A stretch of DNA of 64,000 bases, from NCBI GenBank assembly GCA_012839745.1, contig DUMS01000087.1:1-64000 (forward strand), given 5' to 3'. A program made the translations under genes and the position numbers. This DNA comes from Tissierellia bacterium. Its GTDB lineage: Bacteria; Bacillota; Clostridia; Tissierellales; Tepidimicrobiaceae. This document shows, one piece after another, positions 9,966 through 19,090 of the stretch. Each line of letters opens with the position of its first letter. Positions within the stretch are counted from its first letter, which is position 1. The notes beneath the pieces were generated by a model, which worked only from the letters and a program-made list of their open reading frames with translations, searched no databases and was not told where the DNA came from.

Positions 9966-11033
9966 TTATTCAGTATATACTCTGAATTTTTCTTCTCCTC
10001 TTAAAACCCTCAATATACCATAAGCCAGAGACTCCATTTCATTTTCCCCAGGCATTATTTCAACAGGTGCTATAAACTCCACTCTCTTCTTAATCCAGTT
10101 TGTGAGCATTTCTGAATAGGCTATTCCACCTGTAAGTATTATATAATCCACATTTCCTTCAACTACAGTAGCCAGCTCTCCAATGCCTTTTGCAACCTGG
10201 TATGCCATTGCCTCATATATAAGCCTTGCTTTTTCGTCCCCTTTTTCAATGAGCCTTTCAACCTCTCTAGCATCTATTATGCCCAAATATGCCTTAATAC
10301 CTCCATTGCCTCTTAGCTTTTTAAGCATTGTCCTTTTATCATATTTTCCTGAGTAGCATAGCTCTATTAGCTTTCTGCAAGGCACTCTGCCTGCTGATTC
10401 CGGTGAAAAGGGACCTTCATCATCAGAAATTATATCCACTATCTGCCCTTTTTGGTGTACATTTAAGGAAATTCCTCCGCCTAAATGGGCTACAATGAAA
10501 TTCATATCCTCATATTTTTTCCCCATTTTCTTTGCCAGCTTTATAGCCATGGCTCTTGTATTCAAAACATGGCTTGTACTGGTACGTGGAATATCAGGCA
10601 TGCCTGATATACGAGCTATTTCATTTAATTCATCTACCCTTACTGAATCATATATGTAGGCCTTAACTCCTGCTACCTTTGCTATTTCGTATGCAATAGG
10701 AGCTCCCAGATTTGAAGCATGTTCCATGTATGGCTTTTCCCTCAATGTTTTTAACATCAATTCATTTACCTCATAGGCACCTGATTTAACAGGTGGCAGC
10801 ATTCCGCCTCTTCCTACTACTGCTGATAATTCTTTTACGTCAAATCCTTTTTCCCCCAGAAAGGACAATACTACATTCTTTCTCATCTCATACTGATCCT
10901 GTATATGGTCATATTTCTCAATTTCCTCAACAGGGTGGTCCAGTGTAGCAGTAAACAGCTCCCTTTCGTCTTCATATACAGCTATTTTTGTGGAAGTTGA
11001 GCCAGGATTTATAGCAAGTATCTTGTAGCTCAC
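9966..11033 (-). CDS. buk: Butyrate kinase (acyl kinase)
   Basis: A 355-residue acetokinase-family enzyme that makes ATP from acyl phosphate, giving a free short-chain or aryl acid. Signatures are the N-terminal INPGSTSTKIAVYE and the conserved VAHLGGGISL loop near residue 185, plus GRVPCRKLIELCYSGK. GTG 11033 is preferred because GGAGG lies 7 bases upstream; the ATG at 11039 is too close to it. It is the last gene of the iorA-iorB-ptb-aminotransferase-buk run, so its substrate may be a branched or aromatic acyl phosphate rather than butyryl phosphate. Confidence 0.92.
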   Translation of the reverse strand: MSYKILAINPGSTSTKIAVYEDERELFTATLDHPVEEIEKYDHIQDQYEMRKNVVLSFLGEKGFDVKELSAVVGRGGMLPPVKSGAYEVNELMLKTLREKPYMEHASNLGAPIAYEIAKVAGVKAYIYDSVRVDELNEIARISGMPDIPRTSTSHVLNTRAMAIKLAKKMGKKYEDMNFIVAHLGGGISLNVHQKGQIVDIISDDEGPFSPESAGRVPCRKLIELCYSGKYDKRTMLKKLRGNGGIKAYLGIIDAREVERLIEKGDEKARLIYEAMAYQVAKGIGELATVVEGNVDYIILTGGIAYSEMLTNWIKKRVEFIAPVEIMPGENEMESLAYGILRVLRGEEKFRVYTE

Positions 11034-11063
11034 AAGCATCCCTCCTTCAAGTGCATAGTATAA

Positions 11064-12167
11064 TCATTGCTTAAGAACTTCCTTTAAGGCGCTGATAAAC
11101 TTCTCTGTCTGTTCAACAGTACCTGTACTGACTCTTAGCCAGCTGTTCCAACCCCAAATGGTACCAGTCTTTACTACTATTCCCCTTTTTAAAAGCTCCT
11201 TTGATACAGATTCCGAATCCTTCCTTATATTTACAAATATAAAGTTGGAATTGGACTTTACGTATTCAAGTCCCAATTCATCAAAGGATTTCTCCATTAT
11301 TAATAAAGACCTGTAATTCAGTTCAACAGTTTTACTAATATGCTCCTCATCTTCCAATGCTCCCAAAGCTGCAGCCTGGGCAAGCCTGTTTACATTAAAT
11401 GTCCCTTTGACCTTGCTCATTTCAATAGCTATATCCTTCGATGTCAAAGCATACCCTATGCGGAGGCCTGCAATGCCGGCTATCTTTGAGAAGGTCCTAA
11501 GTATTATGGTATTTGGCCTCCTCTTCAATATATCAATGGTTTCAGGATATTCAGGATTAACCCTGGCAAAATCATAATAGGCTTCATCAAATATTAATAC
11601 TACATTGTCAGGAACATTTTCCACCAGGTAGTTTACTTCATCCTTTGTCATTATGTTTCCCAAAGGGTTATTTGGATTGCAGACATAAATCAATTTGGTA
11701 TTTTCATTTATATTCTCTATATATCCCTTAAAATCCTGCTTATACCCATTTAAAGGTACAGTTACATTTTTTCCTCCAAGATATTCTACCCATATGCCTA
11801 ATATGGTAAATGTGGTATCGGACGTTATTACTTCATCACCTGCATTTATGAAAGTTTGGGCAATTATCTGCAACAGCTGCTCTCCACCGTTTCCTACAAC
11901 TATATTTTCCATTTCAAGTCCATGCTTTTCTGCAAGCTTATTTCTAAGTTCCATACATCCCGGATCAGGATATATATTTATGTTCTCAAGCTCCCTTCTT
12001 ATTGCTTCCACTGCCTTAGGGGATGGGCCTAGCTGATTTTCATTTGAAGCCAGTTTTATAACCTCAGAGATCCCATATTCCTTTTGAACTTCTTCAATTG
12101 GTTTGCCAGGAATATAGGGTCTTAGGCCTGCTAACTCCTTTCTAAACAATCCTATGGATGTGCTCAC
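11064..12167 (-). CDS. PLP aminotransferase, HisC-like (probable aromatic/branched amino-acid transaminase)
   Basis: A 367-residue fold-type I aminotransferase resembling histidinol-phosphate aminotransferases. It shows [15 protein letters not shown] at residues 38-52, CNPNNPLG near 163 and the PLP-lysine motif [15 protein letters not shown] near 225. No his genes are nearby. It lies between ptb and buk, 13 bp after ptb and 30 bp before buk. I therefore infer that it supplies 2-oxoacids to the adjacent oxidoreductase. GTG 12167 has AGGAGG 8 bases upstream. A true HisC role cannot be excluded from sequence alone. Confidence 0.82.
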   Translation of the reverse strand: MSTSIGLFRKELAGLRPYIPGKPIEEVQKEYGISEVIKLASNENQLGPSPKAVEAIRRELENINIYPDPGCMELRNKLAEKHGLEMENIVVGNGGEQLLQIIAQTFINAGDEVITSDTTFTILGIWVEYLGGKNVTVPLNGYKQDFKGYIENINENTKLIYVCNPNNPLGNIMTKDEVNYLVENVPDNVVLIFDEAYYDFARVNPEYPETIDILKRRPNTIILRTFSKIAGIAGLRIGYALTSKDIAIEMSKVKGTFNVNRLAQAAALGALEDEEHISKTVELNYRSLLIMEKSFDELGLEYVKSNSNFIFVNIRKDSESVSKELLKRGIVVKTGTIWGWNSWLRVSTGTVEQTEKFISALKEVLKQ

Positions 12168-12180
12168 CTCATCTTCCTCC

Positions 12181-13089
12181 TTATTTTAAATTCACTGCTG
12201 CAGACAAAGCCAATGACAAATACTTTTCCTCAGAAGAGGCTCCTCTAGAGGTCAGTACAATAGGCACCTTGGCACCTACGATTATGCCAGCCATCTTGGC
12301 ATTGCCTGAATATATGAGGGATTTTGCCAGTATATTTCCTGCTGCTATATTAGGGACAACCAGTATATCCACATCCTCTACCACAGGGCTTTCGTATCCC
12401 TTTATCCTTGCAGATTCCATGTTCATGGCCAGGTCATAGGATATTGGCCCTTCAACTATACAGTTTCCAATCTCGCCTCTTTCTGCCATTTTCTTCAACT
12501 CAGCTGCATCCACTGACTCAGGCATTTTAGGATTTACCTTTTCTACTGCTGCCAAAACCCCTACTCTTGGATATTCATATCCAAGGGAAAGAAGAATGCT
12601 TACGGCATTTTCTATTATTGCCTTTTTCTCCTCCAAAGTTGGATACATTACCATGCCGCCATCTGTTACTACCAACAGCTTATGATATGTTGGAACTTCA
12701 AGCATTGCAAAATGGGACATAAGCTTTCCCGTTCTTATTCCCTTTTCTTTATCCACTACTGCCTTTAAAAGGTCTGCTGTTTGAATTTTGCCTTTCATAA
12801 TAAAATCCGCACTGTTTTCATTTATCATCTCAACAGCTTTATATGCCGCTTCCTTATCATTTTTTATATCGATTATTGACTCCTCATCTATACTAAATTC
12901 ATTTTCCTCAAGTATTTTATGAATTTCCCTTTTGTCCCCTATTAAAACAGGTTCTACAAGCCTATCATCTTTTGCTCTAAATACAGCCTGCAAGGTATGT
13001 TCATCGTGGGCTGCAACTACTGCCACCTTTTTTCTGTCCTTAAAACTGGACACCTTTTCTATAAGCTCATCAAAATTCCTTATTACCAT
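12181..13089 (-). CDS. ptb: Phosphate butyryltransferase
   Basis: A 302-residue enzyme of the phosphate acetyl/butyryltransferase family, exchanging CoA for phosphate on an acyl group. It shows [13 protein letters not shown] near residue 19, the long [14 protein letters not shown] segment near 99 and the C-terminal [16 protein letters not shown] loop near 268 that binds the substrate phosphate. ATG 13089 follows GGAGGAG. It works with buk downstream. The interposed aminotransferase and the upstream iorAB suggest acyl-CoAs from amino acids as substrates. Confidence 0.93.
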   Translation of the reverse strand: MVIRNFDELIEKVSSFKDRKKVAVVAAHDEHTLQAVFRAKDDRLVEPVLIGDKREIHKILEENEFSIDEESIIDIKNDKEAAYKAVEMINENSADFIMKGKIQTADLLKAVVDKEKGIRTGKLMSHFAMLEVPTYHKLLVVTDGGMVMYPTLEEKKAIIENAVSILLSLGYEYPRVGVLAAVEKVNPKMPESVDAAELKKMAERGEIGNCIVEGPISYDLAMNMESARIKGYESPVVEDVDILVVPNIAAGNILAKSLIYSGNAKMAGIIVGAKVPIVLTSRGASSEEKYLSLALSAAVNLK

Positions 13090-13106
13090 GGATTCTCTCC
13101 TCCTTC

Positions 13107-13697
13107 TTATGCTTCAGCTAATTCCACTGCATCCATTCCTGCATGAAAGGCTTTTATGTTAATGTCGACGAACTTATCCTTAACATTGTTTCTTATGGCT
13201 TCTTCCCAGTCTATATCTGTTAAACCCATTGCCTTAACCAGAGCTCCCAGCAATACAATGTTCATGGCTTTAATATTTCCCAACTCCATTGCAATTTTAG
13301 CAGCATCCAGCACATGCGTTTTAGCCTTCTTCTTTATTGTCCCAATTACATCCTCAGGGTAATCCGCCTTTGCCATCAATATTGGTGCTGAAGGTATCTT
13401 GTAATCGTTTACAACAACCCTTCCCTCTGGCTTCAGGTATTCAAGATATCTTAAGGCTTCCATTGCCTCAAAGGAAACCAGTATGTCTGTCTGTCCCTTT
13501 CCTATTACAGGGGAATAAACCTTATCTCCATACCTTACCTGCGTGGAAACACTTCCTCCTCTTTGGCTCATTCCGTGGATTTCAGACATCTTTACATCAT
13601 ATCCTGCTTCAACCAGCCCATCTGATAATATCTTGCTTGCCAATATGGTTCCCTGTCCTCCTACGCCTACCAGCAATATGCTCTTTGTTTCTCTCAT
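13107..13697 (-). CDS. iorB: Indolepyruvate:ferredoxin oxidoreductase, beta subunit
   Basis: A 196-residue gamma-type subunit of 2-oxoacid:ferredoxin oxidoreductases. The N-terminal ILLVGVGGQGTILASKIL and the MSQRGGSVSTQVRYG segment near residue 50 are diagnostic. With IorA it decarboxylates aryl pyruvates (or related 2-oxoacids) to acyl-CoA while reducing ferredoxin. ATG 13697 lies one base after the iorA stop; an in-frame GTG at 13706 would overlap iorA but sits too close to its ribosome site. Translational coupling with iorA is likely. Confidence 0.92.
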   Translation of the reverse strand: MRETKSILLVGVGGQGTILASKILSDGLVEAGYDVKMSEIHGMSQRGGSVSTQVRYGDKVYSPVIGKGQTDILVSFEAMEALRYLEYLKPEGRVVVNDYKIPSAPILMAKADYPEDVIGTIKKKAKTHVLDAAKIAMELGNIKAMNIVLLGALVKAMGLTDIDWEEAIRNNVKDKFVDINIKAFHAGMDAVELAEA

Positions 13698-13698
13698 A

Positions 13699-15474
13699 TT
13701 ACTCACCTACCTTACTTATTGCATTTACTGGACATACCTGAACACAAAGGTTGCAGCCTACACATTGAACCTTATCAATCCTTGATTTTCTTTCAGATTT
13801 TATAAACTGAATTGCAGGGCAGCCAGTATTTACACATCTCTTACAGCCAATACACTTATTGCTGTCTATTTCACATTTTCCTTTCAGAGGTTCAAATTCC
13901 TTCTTGTCAAATTCTGATAATTTCTTCAATGCACATGGGTATCTTGTAATTATTACCGAAGGCTCATTTAGCTCAAAGGCCCAGTCAAATGCTTCCTTAA
14001 GCTCATTTATCTTCAATGGGTTTACAGTTCTTACATGTTTAATTCCCAAAGCCCTTACTATACTGGGTATGTCAACCATTTCAGTCATTTCCCCCTGCAG
14101 GGTATATCCTGTTCCCGGGTTATCCTGATGTCCTGTCATTCCAGTAACCCTATTATCCAGAATACATGTAATAATGTTTGACTTGTTGTAAACTACATCC
14201 ATAAGGCTGTTGATACCTGTATGGAAGAATGTAGAATCTCCTATGACGCTTACTACTCTCATATTCTTGTTGTATCTGTCCAATACCTTTTTAGCCCCAT
14301 GGCCTACGCTTATGCTGGCTCCCATGCATATAGTAGTATCCATGGCATTTAATGGGTCTGCTCCTCCTAATGTATAACAGCCTATATCTCCTGTTATCAT
14401 TACATTCTTTCTCCTGCCTAATTCGTAGAAGAAACCTCTATGAGGGCATCCTGCACACAGAGTTGGAGGTCTATTTACAACAACTGACTTGTCGTAATCT
14501 ATGGTAGGTGTTTTTTCTCCAAATAAAGATGTAGCAATAATTTCAGGATTTAGCTCCCAGATGTTTGGTATCCTTTCCTTGCCTATGCATTCAATTCCCA
14601 ATGCTTTAACATGTTCCTCTATATATGGTTCCAGCTCCTCTACTACATACAGAACTTCCACTTCCCTGGCAAAATTCCTTATCATGTCAGATGGGAGAGG
14701 ATAAGTAAATCCCAGCTTTAGGTATGAAGCGTTTCTCCCGAACACTTCTCTTGCATATTCATAGGCAACTCCAGAGGATATAACTCCAATTTTCCTGTCA
14801 TTCCATTCAATATAGTTCAGCTCCGTTTCATTGGAGAATTCCTCCAGCTTTTTTAGCCTTTCCTCCAGCTTAACGTGCAGCTGCTTTGCTACAGCAGGAG
14901 CTACGTAGTATTTCTGCAGGTTCTTTACATAAGGCCTTAATTCCACCTCCTGTCTTTCCCCTACTTCAACAAGGGATTTGCTGTGGCATACCCTGGTAGT
15001 CATTCTCATCATAACCAGAGTATCGTATTTTTCGCTTATTTCCAAAGCCTTTTTCACCATGTCCTTGGCTTCCTGACTGTTGCTTGGCTCTAACATGGCA
15101 ACCTTTGCGTGCTTTGCATAATACCTGCTGTCCTGTTCATTTTGAGATGAATGAAGCCCAGGGTCATCGGCAACAACTAATACCATTCCGCCATTTACTC
15201 CAGTATATCCTGCTGTGAAAAATGGATCTGCTGCAACATTAAGCCCTACATGCTTCATGGCAGCAAGGCTTCTTGCACCAGCAATTGATGCACCAAATGC
15301 AGCTTCAAATGCAACCTTTTCATTTGGTGACCACTCTGCAATTATTTCTTTATAAGGAGCGATGTTTTCCAGTATCTCAGTACTTGGAGTACCTGGATAG
15401 GCAGCTGCAAAATGAACTCCGGCTTCATAAGCTCCAAGAGCCACTGCCTCATTTCCTGTTAACAGTTTTTTCAT
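13699..15474 (-). CDS. iorA: Indolepyruvate:ferredoxin oxidoreductase, alpha subunit
   Basis: A 591-residue catalytic subunit that uses thiamine diphosphate. It has an N-terminal pyrimidine-binding domain (LLTGNEAVALGAYEAGV), a ThDP-binding core (GDIGCYTLGG near residue 365 and GDSTFFHTG near 415), and two C-terminal [4Fe-4S] clusters (CIGCKRCVNTGCP and CVGCNLCVQVCP, residues about 537-580). Substrates of the family are indole-, phenyl- and hydroxyphenyl-pyruvate. ATG 15474 has GGAGG upstream. It is the first gene of the operon and is preceded by a sigma-54 promoter. Confidence 0.95.
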   Translation of the reverse strand: MKKLLTGNEAVALGAYEAGVHFAAAYPGTPSTEILENIAPYKEIIAEWSPNEKVAFEAAFGASIAGARSLAAMKHVGLNVAADPFFTAGYTGVNGGMVLVVADDPGLHSSQNEQDSRYYAKHAKVAMLEPSNSQEAKDMVKKALEISEKYDTLVMMRMTTRVCHSKSLVEVGERQEVELRPYVKNLQKYYVAPAVAKQLHVKLEERLKKLEEFSNETELNYIEWNDRKIGVISSGVAYEYAREVFGRNASYLKLGFTYPLPSDMIRNFAREVEVLYVVEELEPYIEEHVKALGIECIGKERIPNIWELNPEIIATSLFGEKTPTIDYDKSVVVNRPPTLCAGCPHRGFFYELGRRKNVMITGDIGCYTLGGADPLNAMDTTICMGASISVGHGAKKVLDRYNKNMRVVSVIGDSTFFHTGINSLMDVVYNKSNIITCILDNRVTGMTGHQDNPGTGYTLQGEMTEMVDIPSIVRALGIKHVRTVNPLKINELKEAFDWAFELNEPSVIITRYPCALKKLSEFDKKEFEPLKGKCEIDSNKCIGCKRCVNTGCPAIQFIKSERKSRIDKVQCVGCNLCVQVCPVNAISKVGE

Positions 15475-15522
15475 CTATAAACCTCCTTTTATTTTATGTT
15501 AAACCATGAATTACCAGATTTG

Positions 15523-15631
15523 TGTCTAAAAAATATTAATGCAATCTTTATGCCAGACAATTTTTGATAATGGCTGGAATAGGGAATATTATTGCAATCT
15601 TATAAACACAATAAATACTGTTTTTTAGACA
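15523..15631. promoter_or_regulatory. Inverted repeat bracketing the iorA promoter
   Basis: TGTCTAAAAAA (15523-15533) and TTTTTTAGACA (15621-15631) are perfect 11-base inverted arms 87 bases apart. They flank the -24/-12 element on both sides. They could be paired sites for the adjacent activator, one near the start point and one at an upstream-activator distance. Confidence 0.5.
15539..15556 (-). promoter_or_regulatory. Sigma-54 (-24/-12) promoter of the iorA operon
   Basis: On the minus strand the sequence reads CTGGCATAAAGATTGCAT, matching the TGGCA-N6-TTGCA consensus with GG and GC exactly 10 bases apart. Transcription should start about 55 bases before the iorA ATG. A sigma-54 activator is encoded immediately upstream. 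Confidence 0.9.
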
Positions 15632-15664
15632 TTATAATTATATACTGCACGTTAACACCAAAAT

Positions 15665-15706
15665 AAAGGGTGTAATGGTTTTTTTATTTAACCCATTACA
15701 CCCTTT
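15665..15706 (-). terminator. Terminator of the sigma-54 activator gene
   Basis: A perfect 14-bp stem (AAAGGGTGTAATGG with CCATTACACCCTTT) overlaps the last codons of the regulator gene. On the minus strand, T-rich sequence follows in the loop and beyond. Confidence 0.75.
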
Positions 15707-17759
15707 TGCCTTTTTCTATACTATTAAGCATCCGCCTTCCTTCTTCTGTTATTACAGTACCTCCTCTTCCTCTGGAAATGCTCACTAGATTTAGTTTTTC
15801 CAATGTATGAAATATATTTCGTACCTCCTGTTCGCTGATGAACAAGCCTTTCATATTTGCTAAACTGCAGATGGACCTTCTTCCGGTTCTCTCCCTCTTT
15901 ATATAGGCATTTTCCAATTCCTTTAATACAAATATATATTTATCCATATTTCCTTCGGCTATATCCAGGAATTTTGACATGGTTTCATCTTCACCTGTAT
16001 ATTCATCCAAGGCATCTTCATCACTGTAGAAGGGCAAATCCTCAGCATCTATTACCTCTTTCCCCAGGTTTACAAAGTACTCTACATAGTTTCTCAATTC
16101 CCTCACATTGCCATTCCAGCTGTGGTTTAACAGCATTTTTCTTGCCCTGTCCGTCAATGTAAAGCTGCTTCCAAACTCCTTCCTTACGCTGTCAATAAGA
16201 TAGAGTATATCCTGTTTTCTTTCCCTTAAAGGAGGTATGTGAAGAGGTAATACGTTCAGCCTGTAATACAGGTCTTGCCTAAACAGACCTTTTTTAACAA
16301 GCTCCTTTATGTTTTTATTGGTAGCTGAAATTATCCTGATATTTACATTTATAATTCTATCTCCGCCAATTCTTACTACTTCCCTTTCCTGCAGAACTCT
16401 TAAAAGCTTTACTTGTAAATTCATTGGCATTTCTGCTATCTCATCCAGAAACAGCGTGCCATTATGGGCCAGTTCAAATAATCCTGGCTTTCCTCCTTTT
16501 CTGGCTCCTGTAAATGCTCCTTCCTCATATCCAAACAATTCACTTTCCAGAAGGGATTCAGGAAAGGCACCGCAGTTTACAGCGACAAACTGATAGTCCT
16601 TCCTGGGAGAATAGTTGTGTATTGCCTGGGCAAAAAGCTCCTTTCCAGTACCAGTTTCACCTGTAATGAGTATTGAGGAATTTGATTTGGCCATTCTCAT
16701 GGCTATTTCCTTACACCTTTTAATAGCCGGGCTTTCCCCTAATATGTTCCTAAAATGGTATTTTGCAATGTGTCCCTTCCCAATGATCTTCTTTCTCAAC
16801 ATATGCTGCTTCATTTCAGTATCGCTGTACTTTCTCAGTATTGCAATGGCACCATACTGCTTTTTTGAGTGCAAAAGAGGATTTAGGGATACTACTATAT
16901 CATATCCGTTTATTTTTATTATGCTCTCCTCAATGGGTACAAGGCTCTCCAATACCCTTCTGAAGGATAATTGGGGAAAAAGCTTTATTCCGTTATTTCC
17001 TATTACCTTTTCCCTGTCAAGTCTCATTATCTCCTTTGCATTATCATTGTATATAAATACCTTTCCTGTAGAGTCTATAGCAATAACGCCTGCATCGATT
17101 ACCTGAAGCAGTATATCCAACTGGCTTTCCCTGCTGTTGGTAACGCTAAAAAGCTCTTTAAGTCCAAAATTTGCAGTTTCAACTTCCTTATAGCTTCTCC
17201 CTATATCCTGCCTGTTTAACAAAGACATAAGGTTAAATTTCATTCCTATATCGATAATTGTGTTTATATCCAAAAGGCTGTTTCCTATATTTATTATTTT
17301 CTTTGCTTTCTTTGGTATATAATCAGACTGTCCCAGTATTATCACAGTTTTTTCCTCAACATCCCTTTTATCCATTTCCCAATAGGATTTTAGGTTAAGC
17401 CTCATGCCCATAAGCTGGTATATAACAGATATCATATTCGATGTCATTTCCGGGCTTTCGTCTATTAAAACCACTTCCTCATCTTCTGGAATTGATTCCA
17501 TCATTTTAAGCCCATTTTTTGATATAGTCCTGTTGGCAAATATCAATTCCGTATTCTTGTTTATATACTTTTTTATCTTCTCAAACATATCATAGGAAGG
17601 CACCAATACTACGTCTGAATCTATGCAATCAAGTCCAACGGGATTATCCATGCTGATTTTTTTTATAATTATCTCATCTGAAAAAAGGCTTTTAATTTGA
17701 TTATAATATGTGTCTACAGATTCAGGACTATAGCTTACAATGGTTAGAGTTTTCTTCAT
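15696..17759 (-). CDS. Sigma-54-dependent activator with PrpR-like N-terminus and winged-helix C-terminus
   Basis: A 687-residue enhancer-binding protein. Residues 1-190 resemble a PrpR-type sensory region (weak). A PAS domain follows at about 210-310 (VIAIDSTGKVFIYNDNAKEI). The AAA+ domain spans about 335-560, with Walker A GETGTGKELFAQ, the sigma-54-contacting GAFTGA loop, Walker B GTLFLDEI and arginine fingers near FRQDLYYRL. The C-terminus lacks the usual Fis-type helix-turn-helix. Instead residues about 610-680 look like a winged helix (EQEVRNIFHTLEKLNLVSI). It most likely activates the sigma-54 promoter of iorA just downstream. The ligand is unknown. Confidence 0.9.
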   Translation of the reverse strand: MKKTLTIVSYSPESVDTYYNQIKSLFSDEIIIKKISMDNPVGLDCIDSDVVLVPSYDMFEKIKKYINKNTELIFANRTISKNGLKMMESIPEDEEVVLIDESPEMTSNMISVIYQLMGMRLNLKSYWEMDKRDVEEKTVIILGQSDYIPKKAKKIINIGNSLLDINTIIDIGMKFNLMSLLNRQDIGRSYKEVETANFGLKELFSVTNSRESQLDILLQVIDAGVIAIDSTGKVFIYNDNAKEIMRLDREKVIGNNGIKLFPQLSFRRVLESLVPIEESIIKINGYDIVVSLNPLLHSKKQYGAIAILRKYSDTEMKQHMLRKKIIGKGHIAKYHFRNILGESPAIKRCKEIAMRMAKSNSSILITGETGTGKELFAQAIHNYSPRKDYQFVAVNCGAFPESLLESELFGYEEGAFTGARKGGKPGLFELAHNGTLFLDEIAEMPMNLQVKLLRVLQEREVVRIGGDRIINVNIRIISATNKNIKELVKKGLFRQDLYYRLNVLPLHIPPLRERKQDILYLIDSVRKEFGSSFTLTDRARKMLLNHSWNGNVRELRNYVEYFVNLGKEVIDAEDLPFYSDEDALDEYTGEDETMSKFLDIAEGNMDKYIFVLKELENAYIKRERTGRRSICSLANMKGLFISEQEVRNIFHTLEKLNLVSISRGRGGTVITEEGRRMLNSIEKGKRV

Positions 17760-17779
17760 AAAAGTTCACCTTCACAATA

Positions 17780-17812
17780 AAATAAAGACACCACTAGGTG
17801 TCTTTATTTTAT
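17780..17812 (-). terminator. Terminator of the bcd-etfBA operon
   Basis: AAATAAAGACACC pairs perfectly with GGTGTCTTTATTT around a 4-base loop, giving a 13-bp stem with A/T flanks. It separates the Etf operon from the sigma-54 activator. Confidence 0.88.
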
Positions 17813-17844
17813 CATTTAATCTTTATATATGCAATTTCTCTTTA

Positions 17845-19062
17845 CTATTCTTCTGCTGAAGCAACTTCCAGTAATTCATCCCCACTGTCCAGTGCCTTGA
17901 TGATTTCTGGAATTATTTCATAAAGGTCTCCAACTATTCCGTAGTCGGCAACTTGGAATATTGGTGCATCCTTGTCCTTGTTAATAGCTACTATGCACTT
18001 GGATTCCTTCATACCTGCCAGGTGCTGAATAGCTCCTGAAATACCGCAGGCAATATACAGGTCTGGCCTAACTGTTTTCCCTGTTTGGCCAACCTGGTGA
18101 GCATGGTCTATCCATCCTGCATCTACAGTTGCACGGCTTGCTCCAACAACTGCGCCCAGTTTTTTAGCTAATTCTTCTATAAGCTTAAATCCTTCCTTAT
18201 TTCCTAATCCTCTTCCGCCGGAAACTATAATCTTTGCTTCTTCCAGCTTAACTTCTGCTTTTCCGCCTTTTACAGTTTCTACTACCTTAGCCTTTATATC
18301 TGATTCAGTTAACTCTGGAACAAACTTATCAACTATTCCCTTTCTGGATTCGTCATATTCAGCCTTTTCCATAACTCCAGGTCTAACTGTTGCCATCTGT
18401 GGCCTGTGGTTTGGAGTAATAATAGTTGCCATCAGGTTTCCGCCAAAAGCAGGACGGGTTTGCATTAGCCTTCTGTTTTCCAAATCTACATCAAGCTTTG
18501 TACAGTCTGCTGTAAGTCCTGTATGAATTCTTGCTGAAATTCTTGGTCCTAAATCTCTGCCTATATTTGTAGCACCAATTAACAGTATCTCTGGCTTTCT
18601 TTCATTTATAAGCTCACAGATTACCTTTGCATATGCATCTGTTGTATATACTCCCAACAGCTCATGTTCTGCATAGATAACCTTGTCAGCTCCGTATTTT
18701 ATAAGCTTGTCAGCTAAATTATCCACCTTGTTTCCCAATAAAACTGCTGAAAGCTCAACGCCTAGAGCATCTGCAATCTTTCTTCCTTCTCCCAATAACT
18801 CCAGGGCTATATTCAATAGATTGCCTTCACGTTGCTCTGCAAATACCCATACTCCTTTATAATCATCTATGTTTACTCCCTTTTTCTTCTCTTCTTCCTT
18901 ATAAATAGCCTCTACAGGGCATACCTTAATACATGCACCACATATTCTACAAGCTTCTCCTATTACAGCCTTTCCATTTATCATTTCAATTGCATCAAAT
19001 GGGCATCTGTCTACACACGCGCCGCAACCGATACATTTTTCTTCATTTACAATAACTGCCAT
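17845..19062 (-). CDS. etfA: Electron transfer flavoprotein alpha subunit with N-terminal 2x[4Fe-4S] ferredoxin domain
   Basis: A 405-residue EtfA. Residues 1-60 form a ferredoxin domain with two cluster motifs (CIGCGACVDRCP and CRICGACIKVCP). Residues about 70-250 are the Etf N-terminal domain, and residues 275-395 are the FAD-binding domain (SGGRGLG, QVGQTGKTVRPDLYIACGISGAIQH). Ferredoxin-bearing EtfA subunits occur in bifurcating systems such as caffeyl-CoA reductase and lactate dehydrogenase complexes. ATG 19062 follows GAGGGGG. It is the third gene after bcd and etfB, so it should channel electrons between ferredoxin or NADH and the acyl-CoA dehydrogenase. Confidence 0.95.
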   Translation of the reverse strand: MAVIVNEEKCIGCGACVDRCPFDAIEMINGKAVIGEACRICGACIKVCPVEAIYKEEEKKKGVNIDDYKGVWVFAEQREGNLLNIALELLGEGRKIADALGVELSAVLLGNKVDNLADKLIKYGADKVIYAEHELLGVYTTDAYAKVICELINERKPEILLIGATNIGRDLGPRISARIHTGLTADCTKLDVDLENRRLMQTRPAFGGNLMATIITPNHRPQMATVRPGVMEKAEYDESRKGIVDKFVPELTESDIKAKVVETVKGGKAEVKLEEAKIIVSGGRGLGNKEGFKLIEELAKKLGAVVGASRATVDAGWIDHAHQVGQTGKTVRPDLYIACGISGAIQHLAGMKESKCIVAINKDKDAPIFQVADYGIVGDLYEIIPEIIKALDSGDELLEVASAEE

Positions 19063-19090
19063 AGCATTTTCCCCCTCTCAATAGTCGTAC

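Noticed and set aside
11064-12167. Assignment as HisC for histidine biosynthesis
   Set aside because: No other his genes are present, and the gene is embedded in a catabolic operon between ptb and buk.
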